Assembly (NCBI GenBank): GCA_031216445.1
Contig: CM062210.1
Location: forward strand, 7,064,501 to 7,128,500
Direction of reading: 5' to 3'
Source: Lateolabrax maculatus
Lineage: Eukaryota; Chordata; Actinopteri; Acropomatiformes; Lateolabracidae
DNA: 64,000 nucleotides
In this document: positions 20,009 through 30,900 of the stretch, piece after piece
Layout: every line of letters starts with the position of its first letter
How positions within the stretch are numbered: position 1 is the first letter of the stretch
Made by a program: the position numbers and the translations under genes
Notes under the pieces: generated by a model
What the model saw: the letters and a program-made list of their open reading frames with translations, nothing else
Database searches by the model: none
Told to the model about the DNA's origin: nothing

Positions 20009-20230
20009 ATGTCCCTGGTGGTTCAGGACCGTCGGGGCTGCGTTGTGGACGCGCGCTCCCTCATTGATCAGGGGTATTCGCGTTGCATCCGATTTAAGGA
20101 TGATCAAAAGTCGCAAGTGAGGTGTTGTTTCAAAGGGCGGTGTTTTCAGATGGTGAAAAGTCATTACAGTGTGAGTGCTGTGGGCGGCGCGAACACGGAC
20201 GTGTCGCAGAAATCAGGCAAACCATCGAAG
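20009..20230 (+). CDS. mettl4: mettl4 exon 1, residues 1-74
   Basis: It begins MSLVVQDRRGCVVDARSLID and ends KSGKPSK before gtaaac. The frame is open upstream to another ATG at 19838, which would add 57 residues with no homology. The later ATG is preferred because its first residues match human and it has A at -3. Confidence 0.85.
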
Positions 20231-23200
20231 GTAAACATGGAGTACAGGCCTGCCTGACAGAAAATACTATGTGTGAACATAGCAAAACAGAGAGGGGCTG
20301 CAAATACTATATTAATTATATATACTATAAAATGTTGAATGACGTGGTGCATTGTTTTATTCTACAATCAGTACTTGAAAGTGATAAAGTAAACATTTAT
20401 GCCTTATGTACATAAGTCTTTGCATTTATTATGTTACTCTGACATCAACCTGTGTTATATTATTTTATATATAAATGCACTATGAAAGTTCTTCCTTGAT
20501 GCAGTAAGACATCACATGCATAACCCAATGGTGGAAGGTACATTTAAAAAAAAAATGTAATAATGATAGTAATAATGGGACTTTTTCACAGCTGACATTT
20601 TGTCTTGTCTAAAAACATTGAAATTATTCAGTGCAACCTGCTCACCAACCTCAAATCAGTGCAGCATAATGGAGTGATGTTTTTCCCACCTTAATACATA
20701 CCAAAGTAACATAACAAAATGTTTATTTTATGATTGTGAATGGGCATTTTTTTTTATTGTGTGTTTAAGGGTTCAAATAGTGCTATAGCATTCAGATGAT
20801 TTGCATATTGCAGTATTGTTCTTTCAAGTTTTTTTTTTTCCAAGTAAAATCAGGCATAAATTACTCATATGAACCGATTTAAGTCAGTATGAAAATTATT
20901 TTGGTTTTGTTTGGTAACTAAATTTATTGCTCTTTTCTTGTGCTTACAATTCATCGTTCAATATCAATTTGACTTCCAGAAAAGGAAACGAAAACACAGT
21001 GAACTCAACCAGGGGGAAGTTGATTCACAGGCCTTCCATGAAAAGGTAGGTTGAAATTCATTCTCTAACTTTAAGTCTTGACTGCATGTATCGTTGGTGG
21101 AAAGAGATTTGCAGGTAGAAATTGTATTAGACGACTGAAATTAAACTCACAGAGTGAACAACTTGTAAAATCTGGGAAAATAAAATTTAAGGTTGCAGTT
21201 AAATGTCTAATTCCAGAATAATCACAATCAGTTCCACTTCAAATTAATTTTAGTCCTGATCCATAAACAAAGGCGTTTAGTATGAGCAGCACTGGTTGAA
21301 GAAATACTTTTTTATTTTTTAAATCTTTTAATCTTTTACTTAAGTAAAAGTAGTAATCCCACAGTTTAGAAATACTATGTTGCAAGTAAAAGTCCTGAAT
21401 TTAAAGTTTTGTGTCTCCAGAGGGAACTGTGCAAAAGCTGATAAATAGCCTCAAGTGATGTCACATGAGTCAGTGCCGGTTGGTGCTAAAGACTACAAAT
21501 TTTAAAATTATAAAAATCTGGAGGTGTGGAGTTAGAGAGAGTTTACCAGATCTCTGTAGCCCGCTGCTCATCCCTGGTTGAGGGTAGCAGCTCGAGGCCA
21601 CACTAGCTGCTACTAGAATAACACACCTGAATCTCCAACTGAACCGTCAGTGGATGAGTTGCATTGTGGGTAATGTATGCACCAAATTTTGACAAGGAAG
21701 AAGAATGTGTGGAATCACAAATACGATATCTCTGATCGGCTGCAGTCATTTTTCATACTTTTTTTTCAACTGTCAGCCGAGAATCCGACAATGTTATAGG
21801 AGTGCAATGCCACATCGGTGGAATACTATTTTAAGTAAAAGTACATCATTTAAATAAGTATTAACATCAAAGTATAAAGTACCAATGGAAAAAGTACTCA
21901 TTACGCAGATTGACACATTTCATATCAATATATTATTTTATTTATTGACGCATCAGTGTCAAGGATCACTTTAATGTCTCAAATGGTAGAGGTGTGGCAC
22001 ATTTTTGATGAGCATTAAATGTTTTGTTTCATGCATTTAAAATACAATCTCTGCCAGCACAAATCTCAGATCCTCATATTTTCTGTTTAGCACATCACCC
22101 AGATTTAATAATCTCTGTGACTTGTTCTAATGCAGATCCGGTCTGTCATCCTCGAGGGAACCAAGTCCTTGATGGATTCTGCCCGATCCCTCGGATATCT
22201 AAAGGAAGTGACAGACACTGTGAAAGAGCCTCTTCCTTCCCAGGAGTGCAGCCTTGCTGCTCTTTGTGAAATGGCTAAAGAGCTCCCTTTAGTGGACGAT
22301 GAGGAGCAGGACGAGTGTGCTCAGCTCCTGGTCACCGAAGATGGCTGTACGTCACATGTCGACTTGTTCTCTCGGGTAACAGAGAACAGGGCGGACAGGG
22401 CTACAGTGGTTACACTGATGGGAGAAGAATATGTAATACCACCAAACACAGCCTTCCTGCTTTCTGATTTCACAAGAATACAACCCGTTGTCCACTGTGA
22501 GTACAATGTGGGAAAAGTGCATCTGAATCAGGGGGTGATTTGAACTGCAGATAACTGACTAACTTTCAGGCCTTCTGAAACAGATTTGACAAATTGCCTA
22601 CCAATTGTAGCCACTGCATGACTGTGGTAACTTCTTTTGCATGATGATTAAAAGCTGTAAAATCGTTGGTCATTGTGGTATAAATATGATCACCCCTCCC
22701 TGAATGTATTATTGTAAATAATTCTAGTATGACTTAATGTGTTTGAGTGAGAGCATAGTGGTTGTTTCCCAGCCTGCATTGTTTGTTAAAGCTGCTTGTT
22801 TCTCATGCAGATGGAAAGAAATTTGACTTGATAGTTATGGATCCACCGTGGGAAAACAAATCTGTAAAAAGGAGTCGCAGGTAATTTTTTTAAGATGATT
22901 CAATTCTAAGCTTCATTCATTGTATACATTACAATACCTTACACCAGTTGCCCCTTTCCTTTTTGGCTCATGACTCCTTAAAATGAAGCAATGTCTACTT
23001 AATACTCCTCCTTTATTTTTTTAAATCATGGGAAGCATTGAGGGGCCCTGACCCCTAAGATGGGAACCACTGCCTTAGACCCTATATGTAAATGTGTGCA
23101 AACATACATGTGCATTCAATAATACATTTATTAGTACTCATATAAGTCAGTACAGTGGTTGCATTTACAAATCATAACTTTGTCCATATTTTTTTTCAAT

Positions 23201-26200
23201 GAAGATACAGTTCTTTGCCCTCAACCCAGCTGAAACGGCTCCCTCTACCCTTACTGGCGTCACCAAACTGTTTAGTGGTCACCTGGGTCACAAACCGGCC
23301 CAGCCACCGGCGTTTCATCCGTGACGAGCTGTATCCACACTGGGGGGTAGAAGTTGTGGCCGAATGGTTCTGGGTCAAGGTACAGAAACTTTTAATCGGT
23401 ACAGCTCTTAATCACAGAAATCTTGACCTGTTGGGTTGATTCCAGTTGTTTTAAGGGCTTGCTCTTTTCCCTCAGGTCACTACATCTGGACAGTTTGTGT
23501 TTCCACTGGATTCACCTCATAAGAAGCCATATGAAGTGCTGGTGCTGGGCAGATATCGTTCCTCTGCAGATAACTCCTCAAGGTGCAACAGGTTTGACTT
23601 TTCTATGTGTCAGTTTTCATACTGTTTATGCTATAACCTTTCAATGGAATATGTCCAAATCATATTTATTTTCAGAGTTGTATAACCACTTTCAGCTCCT
23701 CAGAGATGTCAGAGGTTCCTGTGAAGGATCAGCGTTTGATTGTCAGCGTCCCCTCAGCTCTCCACTCCCAGAAGCCCTCACTCTCAGGTAAATACTTTCA
23801 GCATTTTCCTGAATGCCAAACCACTTGGTATATCTAAGCAGTACAGTACTGTTATGTGTTATACTCTGCCACCAGAGGGCAATGCTGCAGCATCAGTGAT
23901 TGTTATCTTGGCTACACAGCTTCAGTGATAAGCTCTAAATCCCACTACAGCCTGCTATAACATACGCAAAGGAACTAAGTCTGAGTCAGTTCTTTAGGTT
24001 TGCATGGCTGAAATTTAAAATGTGTCATTTTGATTTTATTCCATGTTAGAAGACGACAACAGTTATTACATGCAAAGTTATGACACTAATGTGTTTTTGA
24101 ATGAGATAAGGACACACTAAAGTAATAAATTGATTTTTTTATGTTACATAACTAAAAAAATATATTTTTTAATGCAAAACTGCATAAAGTTAACATTTTC
24201 TTTTGAGAATGCTACCACTGGTTGCAGATGCACATGTTGGAGGAGAGTAAACTGCTCAAACATAACCTTCAGAGTCTTGTATTCATAACTGGTGGATTTG
24301 AACCCCTCAACCCATGACAGGTTTGATTTGTCAGAGTGGGAACTGCTGCTCAGATTTGATCACATTTGTCGTATCTGCACTGATTATGGTGTGGCAAGAC
24401 TTGACTCCAACATGGACTCTGCTACTTGGAATCAATGTAAAACGATGAATATGCAGGGACTATGAATAAGAGCGGCTTGACGTCATATCCCTCCCTCTCA
24501 GGGGAACGCGATTTATTGTGCAGTATGGAGGGCAAAACACGGCCAGTGTCTGCTGGTGCCCTTTCAGAAGCACAGCAAAGCCTCCACCTCATGGAAGTGG
24601 CTGGATATTGCTGAAATGCATTGATTTAAATCATAATGATGCCATTGGAGCTGTGATACCATAGAGATTAAGTAGATTAGGATACAGATTGTGTTCAATC
24701 TAAATGTGTGATTCTTTGTTCATGGCAAAGCCTTTCAGCATGTTTAATCACAACTGGTTTGTTTATCCCAGCAACTTTATTTGCTAGTGTGGAGGTTTTT
24801 CATAGTTTGCAATGCAGACAACATCTTTATTTAGATGTACTCAGCTGCACAAGATGTAGAGACTTAATTAAACTGATAATTAAAGACATAATAATAGACC
24901 ATTTTTACTTTTTCGTTGCATTTTAAATAAATATGTGTACTATTAAATGTGCAGAATGAGCAGCATCTCTCAGTGTGGTGTACCTCAGTTGCATCTGTTT
25001 CAACTCGTTACTATGACCCCTTTGGCAGTGGGTGTGGCTCAAATCTGTGAGTGTAATAATTGTAAATTGCAGTGTGTTATGAAATATTAGAAGGGCTTGA
25101 TCCAACTCTTGCAGAGATTCCAATAAAAGCAGAACAGGTTATTTATTTAACTATTTGGGATGATAATTTAACACCTCTGGGCTTGAAGGATGAATTACTT
25201 TTTCTTTTGTTCCCTGCAATCACCTGCAATAGATTATGCAACTGCTAGAAATTTTTCTATATGTCCCAAGACCTTTTGGCGTTAATCAGCCTGAGCTTTC
25301 CTACTCTCATTTGAAGCTCTCGTCCCTGTAATACTGCTGCACATTGTGTTCATGTCGAGCATGTCAGGTCTGCTAGAGCCAGTGGGCAGCCTTTGGGGTG
25401 TGAAGCCACAACCCTCAGGCCTGCAGTGTTGAGAAACCCTGACCCACTTCTCCTCCCCTCTCAGATGGGGCTCCTATCACTGACATTCTTGGTTGCTATG
25501 GAGAGATAAGGGACACCATCACTCCATTACAGATACAACACATCCTTGCCAGATGGTCAAGCTGCAGGGAAAAAAAGTGTTTGCACTTCTCCGAATGACA
25601 AGACGTGTGGTTTTTATTAATTATGGCCCCTTACAAGAAAAGATGAAAAATGAAGTCCGTTCCCAACTTGGTATTATAATTAGTGGTTAAATGGCAGTTC
25701 CTTATATTCATCTCAGGAAGAGGCAGGCTGCCAATTGTGGGGTTTGCATTGCTGTTGATTGGGAAATGGATCTACGACAGTGCTCTATGCACCAGCATGT
25801 TTCATTGGCAGCTCCAATATTCAGCAACTATCCCATTTTTTACTGGATCACTTTTAAAAACAGTCTATTTAAAAAATAATAAAATAAAACATTGTTCAGA
25901 TTTATATCATGCATATATATAGTGGTTGTTCCAGAGTGAATTCCTGATGCCAAAGGTCTGATTACCTTTTGTTTTTTAGCTCTGCGAGACTGACACTGTA
26001 GTTTGTCAGATGGTTGAAATCACTTTGGTCCAGTTGGGTGTAAGGAGCAGCATTACCTCTAGGGACTGATTGTAGAGCTTTTGTATTCACAATATTGACC
26101 TACACAGACTCTGAGTATGATATAATCGGTTCGTAAATTTGATCTGTGAAGTCTTTTAAAAAGTCTTTAAAATTCTTAAACCTCTGAAACAGCTAAGCAG

Positions 26201-27580
26201 AGTAAGTATGCAATTGAAACTCTGGTATCCTGGGTGATAGTATTTAAAAGTGTTGTATGTAAATTAATATTAAGATGGGCCCAAAAACAAGACCCTGGGG
26301 TACGCCATATGTGTCCTGAGAATCAAAGTCATTGATTGTATTGGTTATACACGTTCGACTGGAAAGATAGGACTGAGAAATGAGTAACTGTGCTGTAATT
26401 GAGTTAATGGAGCAGTTATGTACAACAAATTAGTTTGCTCTTGGTTAAGCTTGCTTGGATCAACTCTATAGAGAATATGAGCCTGCAGGGCAGAATATCT
26501 AAGACTGAATATGTTACTTGCCTAGAGAGTAGTTAAGTAACACCTTCCTTTGCCTCTTGGCAGAAGTTTAATATGCTGTCCCATTTAAGAGTTAAGAGGA
26601 TAATTAGACCTTTTATTCTCTGTTCAACTCTGAGAGCTGAGTCACCGGTTGGGGTTGAATTAGTCGGAGAGCTGCATGTTTGGCCTTTCCACTCTGTGGC
26701 ACTCTGACGTGCAAAGAAAGAGAAAACGGCAGGCAGGACACCGCATGGTGCAGGTTGGATCGGTTTGGGGATCAGGCCTTTGTGCTCATTAACGCCCTGA
26801 GTGTTGGCTGAGGGGAGTGTCAGGGTGGTTTGAGCATGCACAAGAGCAGACAGAGTAGCACAGGGGCAGAGGAAGTGAAACGTATCTGTCAGGTGTGCTG
26901 CTCCTGGAATATCATCGCTTATAGACTCAAGGTCACTGCCAGTCTCCACACAGAAAAATCTGCGCTGTGGTGTGAAGGAGCTGGGCAGTTGCCAGGGCTG
27001 TCCTCTGCCTCTGTTACTGTTACAGAGTAACACGCATTAGTACCCCCATAAGAAATGGATGCAGTGCAGCAATCTTACCACATGACTTTCCATGTATTAA
27101 AACGTGTATTTTCCAGGGAAAAAATACAGTTGCACCTTTATTGGTTGAAAGGTATGTTTGTTGAAACTCTGAACACACCCAACGCCACAGCTGGGTGTGG
27201 TTTGCTGGTACTTGTGACAACAAGAGGAACAGGGGTTCAAAAACGGCAGAATCATTTTTTATGTCCCAGAGTGGGTTAAAACAGCCACGATCATTCTTCT
27301 TCCTCCTTTCTTTCTTTCTATAGAGGTGTTGAAGCCCTGCATACCAGCGGACGGCAAGTGCTTGGAGCTGTTTGCCCGAAGTCTTCAACCTGGATGGACC
27401 AGCTGGGGCAATGAAGTGCTCAAATTTCAGCACACAAGCTATTTCACTTTGACACCTGCCAAAGACGTTCCCAAAGACGAGGCCGCAGACGGATGCACAG
27501 ACGAACCCACAGTCACAAAAGTGTTAAGCTCACCTGGAGAATCATCTCCTCCCCGTCACTCCCCCGTCACTGTGGACTAA
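20009..27580 (+). CDS. mettl4: METTL4, MT-A70 family N6-adenine methyltransferase, complete
   Basis: METTL4 is a SAM-dependent methyltransferase of the MT-A70 family. In animals it methylates U2 snRNA (N6 of 2'-O-methyladenosine) and has been reported to make DNA 6mA. Eight coding exons: 20009-20230, 20980-21045, 22136-22496, 22811-22880, 23205-23379, 23476-23591, 23696-23787, 27324-27580; 452 codons plus stop (human 472). The N-terminal part is poorly conserved, with a basic KRKRKHSELNQGE patch matching human KKRKRCVVFNQGE. FDLIVMDPPWENKSVKRS holds the catalytic DPPW at 227-230. Next come NCLVVTWVTNR, ELYPHWGVEVVAEWFWVK, FPLDSPHKKPYEVLVLGR and LELFARSLQPGWTSWGNEVL. The start at 20009 has A at -3 and matches human MSVV. 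The C-terminal tail is longer than in human. No damage is seen. Confidence 0.97.
20231..20979 (+). other. mettl4 intron 1
   Basis: This is a roughly 750-bp AT-rich intron with short homopolymer runs and no recognised repeat or exon. Confidence 0.7.
20980..21045 (+). CDS. mettl4: mettl4 exon 2, residues 75-96
   Basis: It encodes KRKRKHSELNQGEVDSQAFH followed by EK. The human counterpart is KKRKRCVVFNQGELDAMEYHTK. Splice sites are ttccag|aaa and aag|gtaggt. The basic run may act as a nuclear signal. Confidence 0.93.
21287..21905. mobile_element. Degraded repeat with 'acttaagtaaaagta' ends in mettl4 intron 2
   Basis: Words typical of a percomorph MITE appear near the left side (ttacttaagtaaaagtagta, gcaagtaaaagtcctgaatt). 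They return in inverse sense near the right side (agtataaagtaccaatggaa, aaaagtactcattacgcag). The middle has sequence rich in unrelated words and may itself be an insertion. The borders are approximate. Confidence 0.55.
22136..22496 (+). CDS. mettl4: mettl4 exon 3, residues 97-217
   Basis: It contains ALCEMAKELPLVDDEEQDEC, HVDLFSRVTENRA and VVTLMGEEYVIPPNTAFLLS, in line with human LCEMAKHLP, QDLFLRVVEN and VITLMGQKYLLPP. Splice sites are tgcag|atc and act|gtgagt. Confidence 0.96.
22497..22810 (+). other. mettl4 intron 3
   Basis: This is a roughly 310-bp intron, ending in a ctcatgcag acceptor. No feature is seen inside. Confidence 0.7.
22811..22880 (+). CDS. mettl4: mettl4 exon 4, catalytic DPPW, residues 217-240
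   Basis: It encodes YGKKFDLIVMDPPWENKSVK followed by RSR. DPPW is the MT-A70 catalytic signature. Splice sites are tgcag|atg and cgcag|gtaatt. Confidence 0.98.
22945..23072. mobile_element. hAT-type MITE with 8-bp target duplication
   Basis: The right end reads gatgggaaccactg, whose complement (cagtggttccca) is the terminal repeat of a common teleost non-autonomous hAT family. The left end starts cagttgcccctttcctttt. The flanks are ccttacac (22937-22944) and ccttagac (23073-23080), 8-bp direct repeats with one mismatch, the size made by hAT transposases. It sits in mettl4 intron 4. Confidence 0.75.
23205..23379 (+). CDS. mettl4: mettl4 exon 5, residues 240-298
   Basis: It encodes LPLLASPNCLVVTWVTNRPS and IRDELYPHWGVEVVAEWFWV. 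The acceptor is tgaag|atacag. A second in-frame AG six bases on (atacag|ttc) would drop two residues. The first keeps the conserved RYS of human. The donor is aag|gtacag. Confidence 0.94.
23476..23591 (+). CDS. mettl4: mettl4 exon 6, residues 299-337
   Basis: It encodes VTTSGQFVFPLDSPHKKPYE and VLVLGRYRSS. Two donors are possible: aag|gtgcaa after 23582 and cag|gtttga after 23591. Both keep the frame with exon 7. The later one is listed. Confidence 0.88.
23696..23787 (+). CDS. mettl4: mettl4 exon 7, residues 337-368
   Basis: It contains VPVKDQRLIVSVPSALHSQK, matching human IPDHKLIVSVPCTLHSHKPP. The acceptor tttcag|ctc is used. A richer upstream tttcag at 23675 would introduce a stop. The donor is tcag|gtaaat. 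Confidence 0.92.
23788..27323 (+). other. mettl4 intron 7 (3.5 kb)
   Basis: This is the largest mettl4 intron. The stretch at about 26275-26530 (gatgggcccaaaaacaagac, cctggggtacgccatatgtg) resembles a repeat often met in fish DNA, though I cannot name it. Open frames here on either strand (for example 26533-27033 minus) have no recognisable protein and no splice logic. I see no host gene or RNA gene nested inside. Confidence 0.5.
27324..27580 (+). CDS. mettl4: mettl4 exon 8 (stop codon), residues 368-452
   Basis: It encodes EVLKPCIPADGKCLELFARS and LQPGWTSWGNEVLKFQH, the conserved end of the methyltransferase fold. A 43-residue tail rich in D/E, then S/P follows, ending PVTVD. The acceptor is ctatag|agg and the stop is taa at 27578-27580. 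Confidence 0.95.
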
Positions 27581-27990
27581 TGACTGACCTTCATCACTTG
27601 TCACATCAGTATTTCAGTGTGTCTTTCATAAAGATTCAATGCCAAAATATTTCTATACCAGTTCCTTTTGATCTGTACTTCTCATGCATGTGGGACCTTT
27701 GATTTCTTACATTTTTTAAGATCGTGGATCACAGGGCTGATGATGCATTTGGAGAGATGAAAGTGCATTTCTGTGCAACTATGTTTTTAACTTCCCGCAG
27801 TGCAATCAGATAAACACTCAAGGTTTTATTTTTTTACCTTTTGAGTAATCTTTGGCACAATATGTGTCTTAAGGATGATCAAAGTATTTCTATTTTTACT
27901 CATTTCATGCTGTTTTGAACTGAATTTCAAAATGTTTCAAAATCCTAATGAAAGAAACAGTTTTTATATTAAATGCATTTGGTTTAATGG
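27581..27990 (+). other. mettl4: Probable mettl4 3' UTR
   Basis: This is non-coding sequence after the stop. An attaaa variant polyadenylation signal lies at 27968-27973. No canonical aataaa is closer, so the 3' end is a guess. Confidence 0.4.
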
Positions 27991-30900
27991 TAACTTTCCT
28001 TGAACAGACATTTTGTTTAAAGTTTTCATTGAGCAACTCACTGCTGTACCCTCCACTCTGTAATGTCAAGGACGCCCAGTTCTATCCGTAGATAATTTGT
28101 CTGTGAATTTTCCTTGTTTTCACTGAAAGACGCACTCTTCCCTGTGTGACACTTCTAACCGCAGCATAGCCATTAACCTACCTTTTCCCATTGGGTGGGG
28201 CCTCTCTAATGAGTCTGTGGTCTCTGGAGAGAGAGGAGAGGTAGTGTGGTGATGTTGTGGGGATGAGCAGGGCTGTCTGTAAGGCGGATGAGAATGAGTT
28301 ACGGCCTCTGCAGCACAGCACACATCACAGCTAATGAAGCCAGCAGGATCATTTACACCCTACCTTGTCATGCTCTCTGTCTCTCTGTAACAGACACACC
28401 CAAACATACCAGTCCATACGGCTAGTTCTCCTTATCTGCCCTGACTTGAGTCAGGATGAGATGCAGAGAAATACTTTGGTGAGAAATGTTTCAAGATGAT
28501 AGTAAAAGATAAATCAGGTCCTTAAAGAGATTTTCTAGAATTAAATTAAAAACGGCATTCACTTTAGGCTACCCAAAATGTTGAGGGTCCAGTTAATGTG
28601 AGTTTTTCAGCCCTCTCCCTATTATTAGCATTTTGTAAAGGTTCAAGTGTATTTTATTCTGTATTCACCATGATTATTGATGATTTTTAAATACAGCAAC
28701 ATTTGTTGCATTTTTACAATACTCTTTAGTGTGTCTGTCTATATTATAGGTATACTGTTAAGTTTCCATTGTTTTCCAATCTAAGTTTGACAAAAAACCT
28801 CATACCACAAGGTCCACTTTCTTGGTTTTTCCAGGACTTTCCAACACACTTGATGGCCTTCATCAGCAGATGGGAGTTCATTCAGTTGTCTTGGAGAAGG
28901 TGCTGTTGTTACCACATGACCTAGGTAAGGAATTTCAGACATGAGGAAACCAGTGGAGGATGTTTTTTTTAATCTTCATTTCCAAAGGAAACCCACTTTG
29001 TGTGTCTGCAAGGCCTTGAAAACAAGGCTGTAAGCAATCCTTTAAAACATGCAGTATTTATATATGGTTGTGGTCTTCTCTTGTTTTGACTATGTGCAAC
29101 CTGTTATACTGATTTAAGGCACACTAACAGTTACACTGTGTTCTATAAACGGTAGTAGAGTATCACATACGGTGGAGATGTGCTGTTACAGCATGAAATA
29201 CAGTGAACTCCTCATCAAATCATTGTTAAACAACAGGGGTTTCAAAGTCCTGACACTGTTTGTTTTGTAATTGGGGGTAGTCTGACTCAAAGGATGTAGG
29301 CTGGGGTTATAAGCCTGCCAGTGGCCGTGTATCTCACGCAGCATTCTCCTCACCTTCACTACAGGACACAACAACAGCAGCCTCCGAGCTAAAAACCTAC
29401 ATGCTGAAAATGGCAAGTTTTGACAAAGGAAATTGTGTTTGCCTTGAAGTCCTATCACACATTCGACATAGGCCTACGTGTTTTACTGTTTTTTGGGGAG
29501 TTTTCTTTTGCGGGAATTAGCTATTTCATTGGCAGTGCTCGCCTTCTCACCTGCAAATAATCCACCAAAACAAATCCCCCCCGACACTATTCTGCAGGGG
29601 CCCCATCGCTGCATCCCAAGCTTAGCGCCGCACCTCCCTCTGAGAGCTGTATGAATTTTGATTTGTGGCTATCGGACACTAAGGGGTTTTAAAGAAACTA
29701 CAGTCACTTTAATTGCCTTTCACCTCGTGCAGAATCTTTGACGCTCCCTCCTTGTCCCCCTTTCAACTTTCCCTCCCAGTTTGAGGGGTAATAAAATGTT
29801 GATTAGGCAAATAATTTAGCTCTTACTGAAAGACTATGATAAGTGCCTTGCCATGGTCATACATTAAAAATCCATGAAATAGATGGATATGGGCAGAATG
29901 GGACATAAGTGTAAAGTCATCCCAGAATTCTTTATACATAAATACTTGGGTTTAATATGAACTGTGGTTCAATATCCAAGCATCACTGCATACAGTTGCT
30001 GTGGTTTCATTGAATTTCATTAAATGCAATGAAGGACATATCCCTCTTTCAACCTTTCAAACTTTAAACAGAAGGATGTGCATAATATCAACAGGTATGG
30101 TTAAAAGTTACTGCTAACAATTGAGTCAAATATCGTGATGAAATGTCTTTTGTGAGTTGGAGGTGGAGAGTTACTCAGCGGTGCCAATCAGGGTGCCAAG
30201 GATTTTCTTTATTGTCTATGTTCCAACAGAAACAAAAGTCGTAACAAAGTCACCACTCATCCTTGAATTTCTCAGAAAAAGTTCCTTTATGAAACACTTG
30301 AAACCACACATAATCAGGACATATGACGCACGTAAAGTTGCCTGCATGATGCACTTTGTTTCCATTGGCTTTTCACTGACGTTTTCCCTCCCTCTGCTCT
30401 TCAAAACATATGGCTGCCTACCTGAACTCTACCTCATCACACCATCATTGTCCCATATAAAATAGTAATTTTCTTCTCCTTTTGTTATCTTTTTTTTCAT
30501 CACTGGCTTTTCTTCTTCTTTTTTTTTTTGCTCCATAGTCATCATGTCTGAATACGCAATCACTTTCTAAAAGCCTACAACGCTCTGCAGAGTGATGTCA
30601 CCGCGGTCATCATCTCTCTTCCAGGCGCCAGTGGATGGAGAGCGTCCTGTCAAACTCAAGATGAAGCACCACGGTGAAGACCTAGTCACCCCTTCTTCCT
30701 CCAGCTCCCCCTCCTACTCTGCTAAAGCAAGGTTGCATGAGTTGGCTTTTTGTTTTAAATCATAGCTGTTTGACTTCACTGTCAATTTTGACCAGCAGAA
30801 GGAGCTTCACCTCAAATAGTCAATCAGCTGAGCACTGATGGCTGTTGGCTTTGTGGAGGAGATGGTGGACTAAGAGCATTCATACATCAAATGTCCTTTA

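Noticed and set aside
19688..20164. 158-codon minus-strand frame across the promoter
   Set aside because: It is antisense to mettl4 exon 1 and the CpG-rich interval, has no recognisable protein, and is explained by high G+C lowering stop frequency.
23670..23695. Stronger-looking acceptor ttattttcag at about 23675 for mettl4 exon 7
   Set aside because: Joining there in the required phase gives a stop within a few codons; the acceptor at 23695 keeps the conserved frame.
26533..27033. 166-codon minus-strand frame in mettl4 intron 7
   Set aside because: It has no family resemblance, no splice partners and mixed low-complexity composition. It is treated as chance.
27020..27433. 137-codon minus-strand frame over mettl4 exon 8
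   Set aside because: It is antisense shadow of the real exon, which has clear METTL4 homology on the plus strand.
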